This document shows, one piece after another, positions 21,485 to 34,100 of a stretch of DNA of 64,000 bases. Position 1 is the stretch's first letter, and the number at the start of each line of letters is the position of its first letter. Both the position numbers and the translations under genes were made by a program. Origin of the DNA: Panagrolaimus kolymaensis. Lineage: Eukaryota; Nematoda; Chromadorea; Rhabditida; Panagrolaimidae. The notes under the pieces are model-generated. The model had not been told where the DNA came from. It searched no databases and saw only the letters and a list, made by a program, of their open reading frames with translations. The DNA is taken from NCBI GenBank assembly GCA_028622995.1, contig JAJQJQ010000047.1, positions 992,001 to 1,056,000 on the forward strand, given 5' to 3'.

Positions 21485-22487
21485 ATGTTGAAAATGATGA
21501 TACTTTTTTTCATTCTTCCTGCTCTTTTTGTATTTGTTATTTCTTATGTAAGAAAGCTTATTAAGCAATTATAAAATATTTTTCCAATTAAATTTTTAGG
21601 AAACCAATGTAGTTGAAAGATATCTATGGAAATCAAAAAAAATAAACTATGTTGTTGGTGCAGATGGCAACGATGAACATATTCTTCGCGAACAAATCCT
21701 CCTAGTTTTATCTGAATTTAAAAAGAATGTCGGTGATATCATAACTTGGCAAGAGATATCTGCCACCCACGCAAAGAGAATTCGAGGCCGTTTTAATGTT
21801 TTTGTTTTAAGTAACAACACTTGTGGACTTGGTATTGCTAACAGTTTTGGAAATTCTTATGCTACCGTATCTATCGGAAAAGATGTGATATGTCTACAAA
21901 TCTTCAAAATCTTATTAGAGTTTTGGGTGAGTCAATGGCTTTTTTGGATTTATGAAAGCTTATTTAAGTACTCTTTAAAAACTCCGATATCCATAAACTT
22001 CTCTATAGTTCAAGATATAGAGCTTTTTAGTTCAGAACAAGGAATGGATAATATAAATAAAATTTTAAATTACAAATGTTTGAATTTAGATTTCCATGTT
22101 TAGAAAATTTTTTATATTTCTGGTTTTTATCCAACTCATTGGCGTAAAGATAGAGACGAACATATTACTATCCATTGGGATAACATTTACCCAGAAAATT
22201 TTCAAATGTATGATAAATGCAAGACATGCATGGTGATAGAAGACTCCGCATTTGCAACTTATGATTATAATTCAATCATGCATGGTTCAATGTACGATAT
22301 TTGGTCGTAAGTATTATGATTTACTAAAGCTTTAATATCAATTCATTGTTTGTTATAATTTTTCAGCAAAAATTATTCTGTCCCAGTTATGTCACCAAAA
22401 AATCAAAGCATTGTTTTAAATAAATTCCATTATGGCAATAAAATGACTCCAACCGACGTAGCAATTATCAAAGCAATTTATGGATAA
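21485..22487 (+). CDS. Astacin-like protein without zinc site, with local frame change
   Basis: Secreted homologue of astacin (M12A) metalloproteases, 237 residues in the present model. Exons: 21485-21547 (signal peptide), 21600-21926, 22104-22306, 22367-22487. The N-terminal strand (LWKSKKINYVV), the NTCGLG/SYATVSIG stretch, the KDRDEHITIHWDNI motif after the active helix and the Met-turn (YDYNSIMH) are recognisable. The HExxHxxGxxH zinc motif is absent. In the frame that best matches the paralogue at 30159-31169, the segment reads CDMSTNLQNLIRVLG, with all three His and the Glu replaced. That frame is offset by one base from 21884 to 21926. The ancestral-position acceptor is now TG (22121-22122), and a new acceptor at 22103 restores frame. 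It may be a pseudogene or a pseudoprotease. Confidence 0.72.
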
Positions 22488-22653
22488 AATATTGGAGACT
22501 ATTGAAAAAAATTGGTGCATGAAACTTTAAAAAAAAATTATTTGATTAAAAAATATTTCCTTTTTTTGCAAACATTTTTTATTTTAAAATAATTTTTTTT
22601 ATTAACTCGAAAAATAAAAAAACAATTATACAAAATATTTTTTATTATTTTAT

Positions 22654-25600
22654 TCAATTAACAGTAAGAGTTTCGCTTGAAGAATCACTGTTACTACTAT
22701 TATTTTCTTCATCCAAAGCTTTACAAAGTTCTTTAAGGCGTTTTTTAAGCATGGGAATTTCACGAAGTCTTTGTTCTACTTGGTCCTTTTCATCAGCAAA
22801 TGATAGCCTTTGATTTACATTTGTATCCATCGTAGTGAATTTGTATCCTCCTTCTCCATCATATTTAAGTAAATGAGTATGGAATTTCCTAAAGAAAAAT
22901 TGTTTGTTTTGTATCGAATTATTTTTTTGCTTACCACAATGTTGGTCGATGGGTTACAGTTAATAAAGTTATTCCTTGATCTTTCATAGCTGAATAAATT
23001 TTATCTTCAACATCGATGGACACAGCACTCGTGCATTCATCCAATAAAGCATATTGAGGAGAATGATAAAAAACCCTTGCTAATCCAATTCTTTGTTTTT
23101 CACCTCCCGAAAGTACATCCATCCAATCATTTTTAGAATCCCATCCACCTTCGCGTTCAATAATATGAATTAAATGAACGGTTTTTAAAATTTGCATTAA
23201 ATCTAAATCTGTAATATTTTTTTGACGCATTTGTTGTTGAGTATCAGGATATATTATTTGATCCCTCAAAGTGCCTAGCGTCATATAAGGCCGTTGAGGA
23301 ATGTAATACATTTGATGTTTAGCTGGGCGGCGAAGGCGTCCACGATAAACCGGCCATAATCCACCAAGAATACGAAAGAGGGAGCTTTTTCCACAACCAT
23401 TGGGACCAGTAATCAAACAATGCATTCCTGGGGTTATCTAAAAATTAAATAAATGAGAAATACGAAATGATTTTTAAGCTTTTAAAAGTGTACCTTGATG
23501 GACATAGTTCGAACTACAACATCGCCATTGGGAGTTACAATTGGAACTTGATTGAGTTCAATTTCGCCTCCAGAACTGATTTCAATTTTACCTAAAATCA
23601 AAAACCATAAATTCTATTTAAAACTTTTTTCTTTTCGAGACACCTTTATGTTAACAAAATTCCGCACCGAAAACTGTTCAAATATTTTTTTTTGAAAGTT
23701 TTTATTTCGCGCATGACGCTTTTCTTTTTTTAATGGTTTTGCACTAAAGTTTCCAAAAAGAAATAACTTACCCTCGATGAAAGAAGTATCAAATCGCTCA
23801 TTTTCAATTTCAGGAATTTCCGAAACATTTACTGTTTGTCGCTGATACTTTCCTTGGCATACATCCGACATAACTTCAAACATGCTATATACTCTTGAAG
23901 TGTATCCAGCTAATTCGGTTACTTCTTTATATGAAGTCATAAGCCTTTCAGCTGCATCCGCGGAAGAATAAAGTAAATTTTTCGCTGTTGCAAAACCTCG
24001 AGTTCGTTCACTCACTCCTCCATCGGGTTCATTATCTAAAAAATTATTTGCATATTTTATTGGGCTAAAAATTAAAATTTTGTGGTTTACCAAAAACTGT
24101 GCTACTTGAAAATAAAATAGGTATTGCAATCATAGTCATTCCAGTTCCCGACCAAACATATTTCATTAGGAACTGTTCTATCATAATATATGGAATTCGT
24201 TTTATATAAATTAATTTTGTTTGTTCATTTAATTTATGGAATGCTTTAACAAGCAAATTTCTTTCAGCCTAAAAAATAATAAATTGTGTTTTGGTAAACT
24301 TAAAAATTTAAATAAAAAAGTTTGAAAATTTTGGGAGGAGTTTTTATATAGAAAAATTCTTACTTCATGACCGCCATAAAATGCAATTTCTTCTGAATTT
24401 GCAATAATCCGAGAATGCAAATACCGTAAATTTCCTTTTCGATTGGCTTCTTCAGCAACCATGTCTCCAAATCTGAAACCTTATTTTTTCACAAAATCTT
24501 TCTCAACACTAAAAATATTATAAAAACCTCGGAGAAATAGCTTTGAGAATTTGAGCTGTCCCAAAAATAACTGCAGCTGCCATTAGCATTGGTGGACCAA
24601 CTGTGCCACCCGCTTCTCGACGATGAGCATATCGGAGCAAAGTGAACCTTAAAGTTTATTTATTTTATTTACTTTCAAAATTCCTTAAAAAATAGCATAC
24701 GAAATTAATGCGATATCAAATATGGGTTTAGTTAATTGCGAATATAAATGTGCAAACGACGAAGAAAACATTGTAATATCTTCGGTCAAACATTGATCGG
24801 CATTTAGCAGACGACTATCAAGATTGCTGACACGGTAATAAGTTTGATTCTAAAAATTAAATTTTGCATTTAAAACAAAACCTCAAAAAAAATTTTGGTG
24901 TAAAAAACAAACTTTAAAATATTCGTTATAAGCATGCGAAGTCAATCGAATTTTAAAAGCTAAACCCAAATAACTTTCAAAATAACGAATCATGGAATTT
25001 ATGAATGTTGCGGGAACGGCAACAAAAAGCCATTTGGACATATGAAAAATAAATTGTGGAATATCTTTTTGAACGATGGCTTTAATAATTCTGCCTTCAA
25101 GTGCCGCAACATATATGGATAAAAATGTACGAAGCATCAAAATAATGGAATGTAAAACTGAAAAAAAAACAAAGGATAAAACTAAAAAAAAAATTGGCGA
25201 AAGCAGAACTCTCAAATAATAGGTTCGAGCAAAGAATTTGGAAGTCAGAATCTTATGTATTTCGTTTCACTTTATGTTCGTGTTGTTTCGTTATAAAAAC
25301 TTAAGAAAAATTATAAAGTCTTCCGCAAAGAAACATTTTTTAAACAGTCGTTTACACTTTTTAGTTTTTAAGCATACATATTTTATCTGATGAAAAATCT
25401 TTCCGTAAAACTTTTTTAACAAAAAAAAAATCAAAACAAATCGATCGCAATGGCTGAAACTTAAAAAAATGAGATAGCTTTGATTTTTTTTCGCTTTTTC
25501 TTCGAACAATTTTCTTTTTCTTTTTTGAATTTTTAAACATTTTTAATTTTTTTTTTGCAAAATATTTCAATCCAATTTTGGGAAGCAACGTAAAAAAAAG

Positions 25601-26242
25601 TTTTAAGTATACGAAACGTATAAAACAATCAGAAAGTAAGAACATTGTGATAAAGGAAAAACAGCTCAACAAGCATGCTTTTATGAAATTAGTGGGGAGC
25701 TGACAATTCTTCTTTCTGTCCATCAATAATTGAATTTCTTTGAAGAAAAGCAAATGAATCAAGCGAGAAAATAATTAAAATCTCTTTAGTATTTCAAACA
25801 TAGTGAAAAACAGATTTATTTGCAAACTTTTTATTAGCTTATGGTTTTAAAAATAAGAAAAAAAATTAAAGCGCTAATTTTTCAAATATAGAATTACAAC
25901 AGAGAAAAAATATAAAAAAACTCACAAATAACACCAGCTTCTTTGGTAAATAACCCGGGAATCATAATTTTAAAGAGATAACTTAAACGAAAAAGAAATT
26001 CTTTATCAAACACTGATTTTCTTTTTTTCTTATAAACTTCAAGTTTTTTGTGATTTTTAGCTAAAAAAAATATATTTCAACTATTAATCAATGAAGTAAA
26101 AAATGTTAGTCGACAAACCTCTGAATTTATTAAAAACATTATAAGCGATGAAAGCGGCGCCAAGAGAAATGCCACCAATTTTTAATTTTCTTCTAAAATC
26201 CGGATCAAATGCCAAAGTTAAAAGTTTTGAATGGACACTCAT
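22654..26242 (-). CDS. pmp-4: Peroxisomal ABC half-transporter, ABCD1/ABCD2 (ALDP) type
   Basis: Half-transporter that moves very-long-chain acyl-CoA into peroxisomes; it works as a dimer. Eleven exons (26242-26119, 26060-25926, 25157-24913, 24849-24701, 24647-24528, 24472-24364, 24268-24091, 24035-23772, 23591-23494, 23437-22935, 22888-22654) join in phase to 719 residues. The membrane domain carries [26 protein letters not shown] and [20 protein letters not shown], the EEA-like loop of ALD proteins, then [16 protein letters not shown]. The nucleotide-binding domain has Walker [18 protein letters not shown], signature LSGGEKQR, and Walker [13 protein letters not shown] with the switch His in THRPTLW. 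Matches favour ABCD1/2 over ABCD3 throughout ([18 protein letters not shown]). The intron at 25158-25925 is 768 bp. The symbol is by C. elegans analogy. Confidence 0.94.
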
Positions 26243-27920
26243 TATTTTTATTTCTTTATTTTTTTTCGTGAGTAATCAATCGTTTTCCCAATCTAAAATC
26301 GAAACAAATAAAAAAAAGTGATTGTGATTATGCAATCATCATCTGCCCCAAAGACCCACAAAAAATCGAAAACAATGCTTTCTCCGTCCAAAAACACGTT
26401 CTCTTTCTTTTAAAAAAATAAAATAATCAAAATCAAGTCTTTCACCTAATTTTTTTTTTTGCTGACCACAAAGAAAGTTGAAAAAATAAAAGGGAATATT
26501 GATGTTAAAGAAAAAACAGGTTCAAAAAAAATGAAAAAAAATAACACGAAAAATAAAAAGCATCAAAAAGCTTGCTTTTTTTGAAATGATATTGAAGGTT
26601 GTTGATTTTTGATAGAAATTAAGAGTAAAAGAATAATATTTAAAAGCATATTTCAAAGTACGCAAAAATAGACTCCTCTCATTCTCAAACAAAAAAAATT
26701 AATGTTTGATAAGACTACGTTGTTGTTCGAAGAAAAAATGTAGAGGAAAGGAAGAAATTAGACCACGACAGACTACAAATCAATGATTCGAATGGCCAGA
26801 CCAAATGAAGAAATATGGTTATGTTTTTTATTTTCTTTAAAAATCGATGACCATAAAATTCAAAAAAAAGTTTCAGTATGAACTGAACTAAAACAAAGCT
26901 GGCAAATAAAAAGGATGGTAAAAACTAAAGAAAAAATTTTTCAGTAAAATATTAAAATTAAAGATAATTAATTTTAAAGGACGGTAATTACAAAAGTAAG
27001 AAAAGTTTTACAAAATCTTAAGAAAAACTTTAAATTTTTAATTATTTGGTTTAAATTTGAATAACTGTGGAATCAATAAAGTTTTTCAGAATTTATCGGG
27101 TACTTTTTTTTCTTCAACCTTACATGATAGTTCTTGTCACAATTATGTCGATGTTGAGAATCTTGTGATACCATCTGTAATTTTTTAAATTTCAACAAAA
27201 AAAAATTTAAAGTCTTGTGGTCTTCTTTTTTTATCTATGTATGTTTGTTTTTTTACTTCACCGTCTGTGTACAAGAACAAAAAATAATCAATTTTTGTAA
27301 AAAACGCACAAGAATTTATTTCATTTAATTTCGTTATTTTTGTTTGTTCATTTTCATGCCTCATCAATAAAAAAACAGTCAAAAAAATAAATAAATATAA
27401 AAATAAATAAATGTGAATCAGATGTTTTTTTACAAGCAACAGATAAACTTGACGGTCGATCCCATTAATTTGCTCGCTCTTGTTTTAATGGTTTTAAGAT
27501 CTAACAACTGTCACGAATGAATAACACCAAAATTTATAAATTAATTTGTACTTTGGGTTTAAAGAATAACGAACAACTTAAACTACATGGAAACAAATAT
27601 TCAATAATGACAACAACAAAAATGAAAGAAGTCTAACTGAAGTTTTAGCGGCAAATACCGAGGTTATGCATTAATCACGCACTTTCAAAATACATCTTGT
27701 TCGTGTTCAACTAGAATTAAACTGTTAAAGCTAAATTATAACATCTGAAGAACCTCCGAAATAAAGGAAGATGACAAGGGTATTTTATTGAAAACTCAAC
27801 GAGCGAAAAAAAGGAATAACTGTGGTGATAAAGAGAGGTTTTTTCTTTTTTTAACATAAGACAATCTTTATAAAAGCTTTATGTATACAATCCAAAACAA
27901 AACAAAGAAATTAGCAAAAT
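26243..27920. other. Intergenic, A-rich
   Basis: About 1.7 kb with no recognised exon. It contains the first copy of a ~165 bp repeat (27271-27437). Confidence 0.5.
27271..27437 (+). repeat. Duplicated intergenic segment, copy A
   Basis: About 165 bp similar to 31279-31436 in the same orientation. The shared words, in order, are ATCAATTTTTGTAA, TTATTTCATTT, AATTTCGTTATTTTT, ACAGTCAA and AATAAATAAATGTGAATCA, followed by ATGTTTTTTTACA. The two copies bracket the Hsp70-like gene and the second astacin-like gene. Confidence 0.7.
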
Positions 27921-29642
27921 TTAAACGTTTGTAACAAAAAAAAAATCAATTTTCAATTGTTTACAAGCTTCTTTGAGTCCAATTTGAATCCGTTTCTTTT
28001 CTTCATTGGAAAAATCATTGAAAAAACAAAATCCAAGTTCTTTTGGCATCTTTCTAGTTTCTTTCTTGATTGCTTTGATGTGATGTTTCAAGAGAAGAGC
28101 CATCATGAAAACAGGAGTAGCTTTTCGACTTCTCAAAAATTTTTCAACTTCGAGTAAAACAGGATGTTCAAAATTGGAGGTGACTTTGAAGCCCCATTTC
28201 GGATAACTTTGAGATAGTCAGCCGGCATGGAAAGGATCTTGACCAAATCTGAAAGCAATACATAAAGTTAATGAAAACATGAAGTTGTAAACATACCATA
28301 AACAACAAAAGGATCTTTATCTTTAACTTTGTTTAAATCAATGATTATTGTAGGTTCTTCGGGTTCAAAGCTAATATACAAATCATTTCCACACAAGCCT
28401 AAAAACAACACACATGCTTATTGTAGTAAGAAGAACCAACATACCGTTCCATTCTTTCAAGAACTTATAACCGTTTTCATCACGAACGCAAATGACGGAA
28501 GAGTTATCATAAAAACCAATAACAGGAACATTCAAATCAGCTTTTGATGTTGCAAGTTTTTGAGGCAATGCTTGAATTTCAGGAATGATGAATGGTTCTT
28601 GATACAAGAATGGAAGAGAGTTTCGATCAACCACTAAAGCAAGCTTGATACGATGGCCTCCTTGTTCTCTTGAATTTTTTGCTTCTCCAACAGGTTTGTA
28701 AGTTCTAAAAACTTCGTCAAGATAAACAACCTAGAAAACAACATTATAGAATAAAGATAAAGGAAACTAAGTAAAAAAACTTACACAATATGGCTTCTTT
28801 GATTTAGGAACAATTTTGATTCTTTCCAAAGGTAAGTCTTCATAGCCTTTATTTAATGCAATTACAGCTTGTTGAGAATTAGTAATATTTGATTCATTTG
28901 TAACAGCAAGAATGTCCATAGAGAAAGGGATAAGTTGGTTATATCCACGTTCAAAGATTCTTTTCAGAACTTGTGGAGTACATTCAGCCATATCTTTAGG
29001 TTCAATGTTAAAAACATATTTTGATAAATTGACACGAGATCTCAAAGACACCACGAGATCATTATTTTCAGGATCACAAACCGTAACATATTTAGGATTA
29101 TAAGTACTAAGAATTTCTGCAGCAACATTACTAACATTTCTAAAAAAGCGATCAATCTTTCGACAATCGATGTGTGAGTATCCTTCTTGTTTACGTTGAA
29201 GTTCAGAAACAGTAACAGTTTCACCCATAGATACGACATTCAAGATAACATCACCAGGTTTTGTATCAATCTTTGAAGCAAGTAACATTGACATAATTGA
29301 AAATGTTTTGGGATGAACAAGATAAAGATGCATTTTTCGCTTTCTAACTTCTTCATAAACCATTTGACGAATTTCAAAATTAACAAGGTGACTATAATAA
29401 CCACCAACAAGACGTAAAAAAACAGCTTTGAGATTTTGACAAGCAGGAGAATCAAGAAATTTTGAAAATTCTTTAACAGGTACATACATAGATTTTGGAA
29501 GTTCTTTAAAATGAGCATCGAAGAAAACAAAATAGAATAATCCATATAATCGATCTATCATACCATTAATATATAAAACTTCGTCTTTCTTTTCCAATTT
29601 CTTAACAGGAAGAGGTGGATGCAATAAGTTATGTTTATCCAT
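27921..29642 (-). CDS. Divergent Hsp70-like gene with frameshift and displaced domains
   Basis: Four exons (29642-28785, 28730-28445, 28398-28297, 28248-27921), about 524 residues if one base is missing near 28205. The first part resembles the later Hsp70 ATPase lobe (RKRKMHLYLVHPKTFSIM where Hsp70 has a LNVLRIINEPTAAA stretch; GDVILNVVSMGETVTVSEL for the DLGGGT strand) and then a substrate-binding beta domain (LERIKIVPKSKKPYC, RIKLALVVDRNSL). The later part looks like the start of another ATPase domain: VIGFYDNSSVICV in place of a GIDLGTT loop, then YPKWGFKV and LGFCFFNDFSNEEKKRI. Phosphate-binding residues are lost, so ATP hydrolysis is unlikely. Without the extra base translation stops at about 28133. 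Assignment rests on weak resemblance only. Confidence 0.5.
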
Positions 29643-30158
29643 GGTTCCAGAAACAATGACGAAATGATGAAGATTCTTTTTAGTTGAAAATATTCTCACA
29701 AAAAAGTGTTTAGCAAATTGAACAAAAAAAACTTTTTTGTTTTTGCAAAAAGAAAAATTTGAAGCGCCAAAGCAAACAATCTCGCTAAGAACCAAAATAG
29801 CATTTGAATTTTGTTTCTTGCATTTTTTTGCGAACTCGTTGTCTCTATTTTTTAGATAATTGTTTTATTATTTATTTTGGAAATTATTATAATCATTATA
29901 CGTTAACATCATGCATCCTACAAAATACCGATATATCCATTTCATTTCATAATTTTCGTGATTCTAAAAATGATAAAGTGGTTGAAATGCCATAGGATAG
30001 TTTGAATGGTTATTATTAATGTCGCCAATATCTTTTCTTTTTCCAGTTCTTTCAAAAATAAAGTTTTTGTTTATATTTTTTGAAATTTTTTTGTTTATAT
30101 TTTGAAGAAAAGAAAAAACAACAACGAGCTCTTTTTTTCTTTTACTAAAACAAGTATC
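29643..30158. promoter_or_regulatory. Divergent intergenic region
   Basis: 516 bp between the minus-strand Hsp70-like gene and the plus-strand astacin-like gene. It probably holds both promoters; no element was recognised. Confidence 0.4.
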
Positions 30159-31169
30159 ATGTTTATTTTATTTGTATTATTAGTTTTACTCGCCGTTTGC
30201 GTTCAATGTCAACAAGAAACTTTTGTGAGTTCCTGTTTTTTGTTTTATTAATTTTGATTCAAATCTTCCATTCCACAACTTTTCTAAGTTAAAAAACCTT
30301 GAACGATAAAATGCCAAAATTATTTTAGGCTACTAATTATCTCGACAATGTTCTTTGGAAAACAAAAAATATTGTATATGGTGTTTCTTCTCGTGACCCA
30401 AATGAAGAGGAAACATTTCGTGCATTAGTTGAAAAAACTATTTATAAATTCCATAAAATTTTTGGAAATGCAGTTAAATTTCGAGAAGAAGAAAGATATG
30501 CACTATTGATCAAATACGACCGTTATTTGTTTATTAGCGAAGCAGAACACGAAAAATGCGGCAGAGCTTGGCCAAGTTATATTGGTTCCTCACATTTAAT
30601 ACTAAAATCAAAACCATGCGATCCTAATGAAGATATGAAAAACATGCTTTATATTCTCGGTATCACTTAATTTTAAATGAAAATGATGCATCCACGAATT
30701 CAATTTTTAGGGTTCCTTCCAGTTTTTAGAAGAATGGATAGAGACAACTTTATTGAAATGCAATGGGACAACATTTCGCCTTCTTTCGCATTTTTCATGA
30801 GAAAAGTTCCACAATTATCTAATTCGACCAATGAGGCTTTTCGAACTTATGATTATAAATCTATTCTCCACCCATCCGCCATTTCTGATGATGCGTATGT
30901 TTATTTTTATATTATTTGTTCTCTAACAAAAAAGACTTTTCAAAATTCTTTTTTATTGCCAGATTTGAAAAGCTGCAGTTTTTAAAAAATTTTAATGCTT
31001 TAAATACGAATATAAAAAGGTTTCAAATTTTAGAAAAGATCCAACTAAACCTGTATTTATCCCAAAAAACATGAGCTTTTGGAATGACATTATTGTCCCA
31101 AATAGCGAACGAGAAGTAACCCCAACCGATATTAAACAATTCCAAGCCGTTTATGGAGCTGGAGATTAA
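30159..31169 (+). CDS. Astacin-like secreted protein lacking zinc ligands
   Basis: Second member of the inactive astacin pair, 238 residues, apparently intact. Exons: 30159-30224 (signal peptide MFILFVLLVLLAVCVQC), 30329-30659, 30711-30894, 31034-31169. The domain follows astacin order: LWKTKNIVYGV at the mature N-terminus, a Cys pair 20 residues apart (KCGRAW to KPCDPN), the helix that should carry HExxH, then FRRMDRDNFIEMQWDNI and YDYKSILHPS (Met-turn, with Leu for Met). The catalytic helix reads MKNMLYILGFLPVF, so the three His and the Glu are all replaced. The phase-1 intron between Leu-Gly and the following Phe is at the same place as in the paralogue. Predicted secreted pseudoprotease; substrate or partner unknown. 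Confidence 0.8.
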
Positions 31170-34100
31170 TAAATACTCGAAGATGAAATTATACATTTTA
31201 ACTTTTTTTATTGTAAATTTTGCCAATATTTTTCTTGTTAATCAATTTCTCGATATATCTTTTTTATTTTCTGTATCAAACAAGAAATCAATTTTTGTAA
31301 GAAAAATTGCATAAAAAATTATTTCATTTTATTTCGTTATTTTTCTTTGCTTATTTTCAATCTTCATTTCCAATTTAAAAAAAAAACAGTCAAGAAATAA
31401 AAATAAATAAATGTGAATCATATGTTTTTTTACACACACATTTTTTGCAATGAACTCACATAAAAAATAATATATTTTTGTTTTTAATGAATGATATTAA
31501 GTTTTTTTTGGAGGAGGAATCAAAAATTTGTCGATGCTTTTTTTCAAAAATTTAGGATTAATTTTTTTTTATTCATTGAATCATTAAATTTGAGTAGCGT
31601 TTTTGATAAGCAAAAAAAGCTGTTTGCAATCAAAAAGAAATATGAAGCATCTTTTTTTTTGACTTTGGTTATTATTCATTTAAATTCTTTTTATTAAAAA
31701 GCCAAAAAACACCGAACCAGACTGGTCTAAAGTCGTTCCTTCATGTTTATGATTCTCACTTTTTCAGTCATCATTTTTTTAGTTGTATATAAACAGGCTA
31801 AAGTCTATGTTTTTGGTTTTATTTTAGTATCTTTCAAAACCATCAAGGTTAGTGGCGGAGCATCGTGCCTATCTTTATTTTATATTTTTAACACTTTTAT
31901 TTTAGACTTTGACCAAAGCTTCCTTTTCGTGTTTTTTTCTTCAAATAAAAACATTCGTACAAAAAAATATAGTAGCGATCGCTGCTGTTAGTTTTATTTT
32001 AGTATTTTAGTATTATCCGTGTCTATCACCTTCAATATGCCAGTCGATCTTTAGCCCAATGAAAAGCTTCATGTTTTTTTTGGTTTTCGCTCTCTCACAC
32101 AAATATTTTTTATATAAAAGTCAAAAAGAGCTATCGATGTTGCTCATTTTATTTTTACTATTTGACGATCCCACATCACCTTTTCAATTTGCCTGTGCCT
32201 TTTCATCTTTTTTTTAGTTTTCTTTCATTTTTTTTAGTGAAAAAAGGATAATTTTAAAAGTTGCAACACCTTTCATTTTTATTTTTTCTCCTTGACGCAT
32301 TTCATTCATTTTCTTTAATTAACTTAAATATGCATAGTATTTTAATGTCCGTGATTTTTAAATGCCACATATACACTCACATATGCCAATTGTTGCTTTT
32401 GTGTCATTTGAAAAGTCCATCCCAATTTTTTTAGTTGTTGCCTTTTTCTTTTTTTAAAGTTCATTGAACCCACAAAAAAATGTTTCGTTAGTCAACTCAA
32501 AAACTCCCAGAGTGAAGGTCATTTCTATATCTTTTTTTTTTCTATTGTTTTTTTAAAAGTTAACTTTTTTTCATTCATGGCTGACAGCTGCAGAAAAAAA
32601 AACGAAGGGAGAAAAAAAAAGTTGCCATCATCTTTTTTAACCCACGCCGCAGCATGGTTTCATTTATCTCTGAAAAAAAGAAAACTAAAAAAAAGTTTTT
32701 ATTTTAACTTTTGTAAGCCCATCTTTCAAATTTATTTTTAAAAAAAAGAAGAAAACTGTCACTTAAAGTGCTTTCCTTTTTTTTTATTCATTCTCTTTAT
32801 ATTTTTGGACGCCATCAATATATTTTATTCTTTTATTTTTTGCTCTCATTTTTTTGGTGGGGCCCTCCTCTGCTCAATTTGTCTTCATGGTCTTTTTTAT
32901 TTTTTGGTTGGTTCGATATAAGCAGAGCTTTCCGGTCCTCGTCTTCGTCTTCGTTGGTGGTGGTTGTACATGAGAGGCCTTCATTCATTCATTCCATGGT
33001 CGTTTTCTCGTTCCATCTTTTTTCCATTCCAAGCAAGAAAGAAAAAAAAATAAGCCAATAATGGGTAGAGAAGGACAACAACACTGACTTCTGGAGAGGA
33101 GAAAGGCAGAAGAGAAAGTCCAAGCTTCTTCTAAATAAAATAAAGAAAGAAGAAAAAAAAATTGACTTTTATTTTAAAAGAATGCATTGTTTTGTTTTTT
33201 TGTTTTGTTTTGTTGCGTTCGTTGTTCGCTTCTCGTTTTTCCAATCATCGTTATCTGTTTTTTGTTATGTCTTTTATTCCTTTTTTTGATGTGTCTTAAA
33301 AAAAGAAGAAAAGAAGATGCAAGAAGTAAGATTACTCAATATAACTGCCGCTGTTTTTTTTTCTTCGCCTTCATCTTTGTGTTTTGCCTATCCTTTTTTG
33401 CTTTTCCTCCTCTTTCTTTTATTTTATTTTTTTTTCGTTGCAAGTTGAAGAAAAAAAAAGCTATTTGCAATTTGATTGCATTTTTTTATTATTATAAAAA
33501 ATGAGAAGGAGCGCAATGTAGCATCCATCCGAGGTTAGAACGCTAGAGACAAAAAACAAAAACAAAAAAACACCGACGACTATCGCTTTTCTTTTCTTCG
33601 ATTTTTTCTTATTTATTTTTATCCTCGTTTTTTTTGTTGTCCAAGACCAAGAAATTTGCTTGTTGTTTGTTCTTTCGGTGACTTTCAATTGCTCAGTTTT
33701 TGGCCCTTTAAAAAAAGTAGGAAGGCACCTTTTTGCATTTGCGTGCTTGCTCCGAACAAACAATAGGCAGGCAGGCAAGAAGCGGCTCATATTTTATTTT
33801 TTGCTCACACAAGAAAGATCGCGCGCAAAAAAAAAAAGTAAGAAAGAAATTTAACTGCGCGACTTCAGTTCGACTTTGCATGGGCTACACACTTTTGCAC
33901 ATTTGTGTCGCAAACTATATGCCGAAAAACTAAAACCACCTCCACCAATTTTTTTCCTTCCACACACCTGAATGTGGTTGGCGGCTTTGCATGTTGTCGT
34001 TGGTGTTGTTGACTGTCGACGACAGAAACAAAAAAAAAGAGAGAGAAAGTGGGGTTACCACGGTTCTGCTTTATTTCACTCTTCTTTCTAATTTGCTTGC

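Noticed and set aside
25291..25762. Minus-strand open frames between ABCD exons
   Set aside because: They lie wholly in the 768 bp intron 25158-25925 of the ABCD gene, are Lys/Phe-rich and do not match the transporter.
28225..28235. In-frame TGA as a selenocysteine codon in the Hsp70-like gene
   Set aside because: The TGA appears only in the wrong upstream frame; a one-base lesion near 28205 explains the reading frames more simply.
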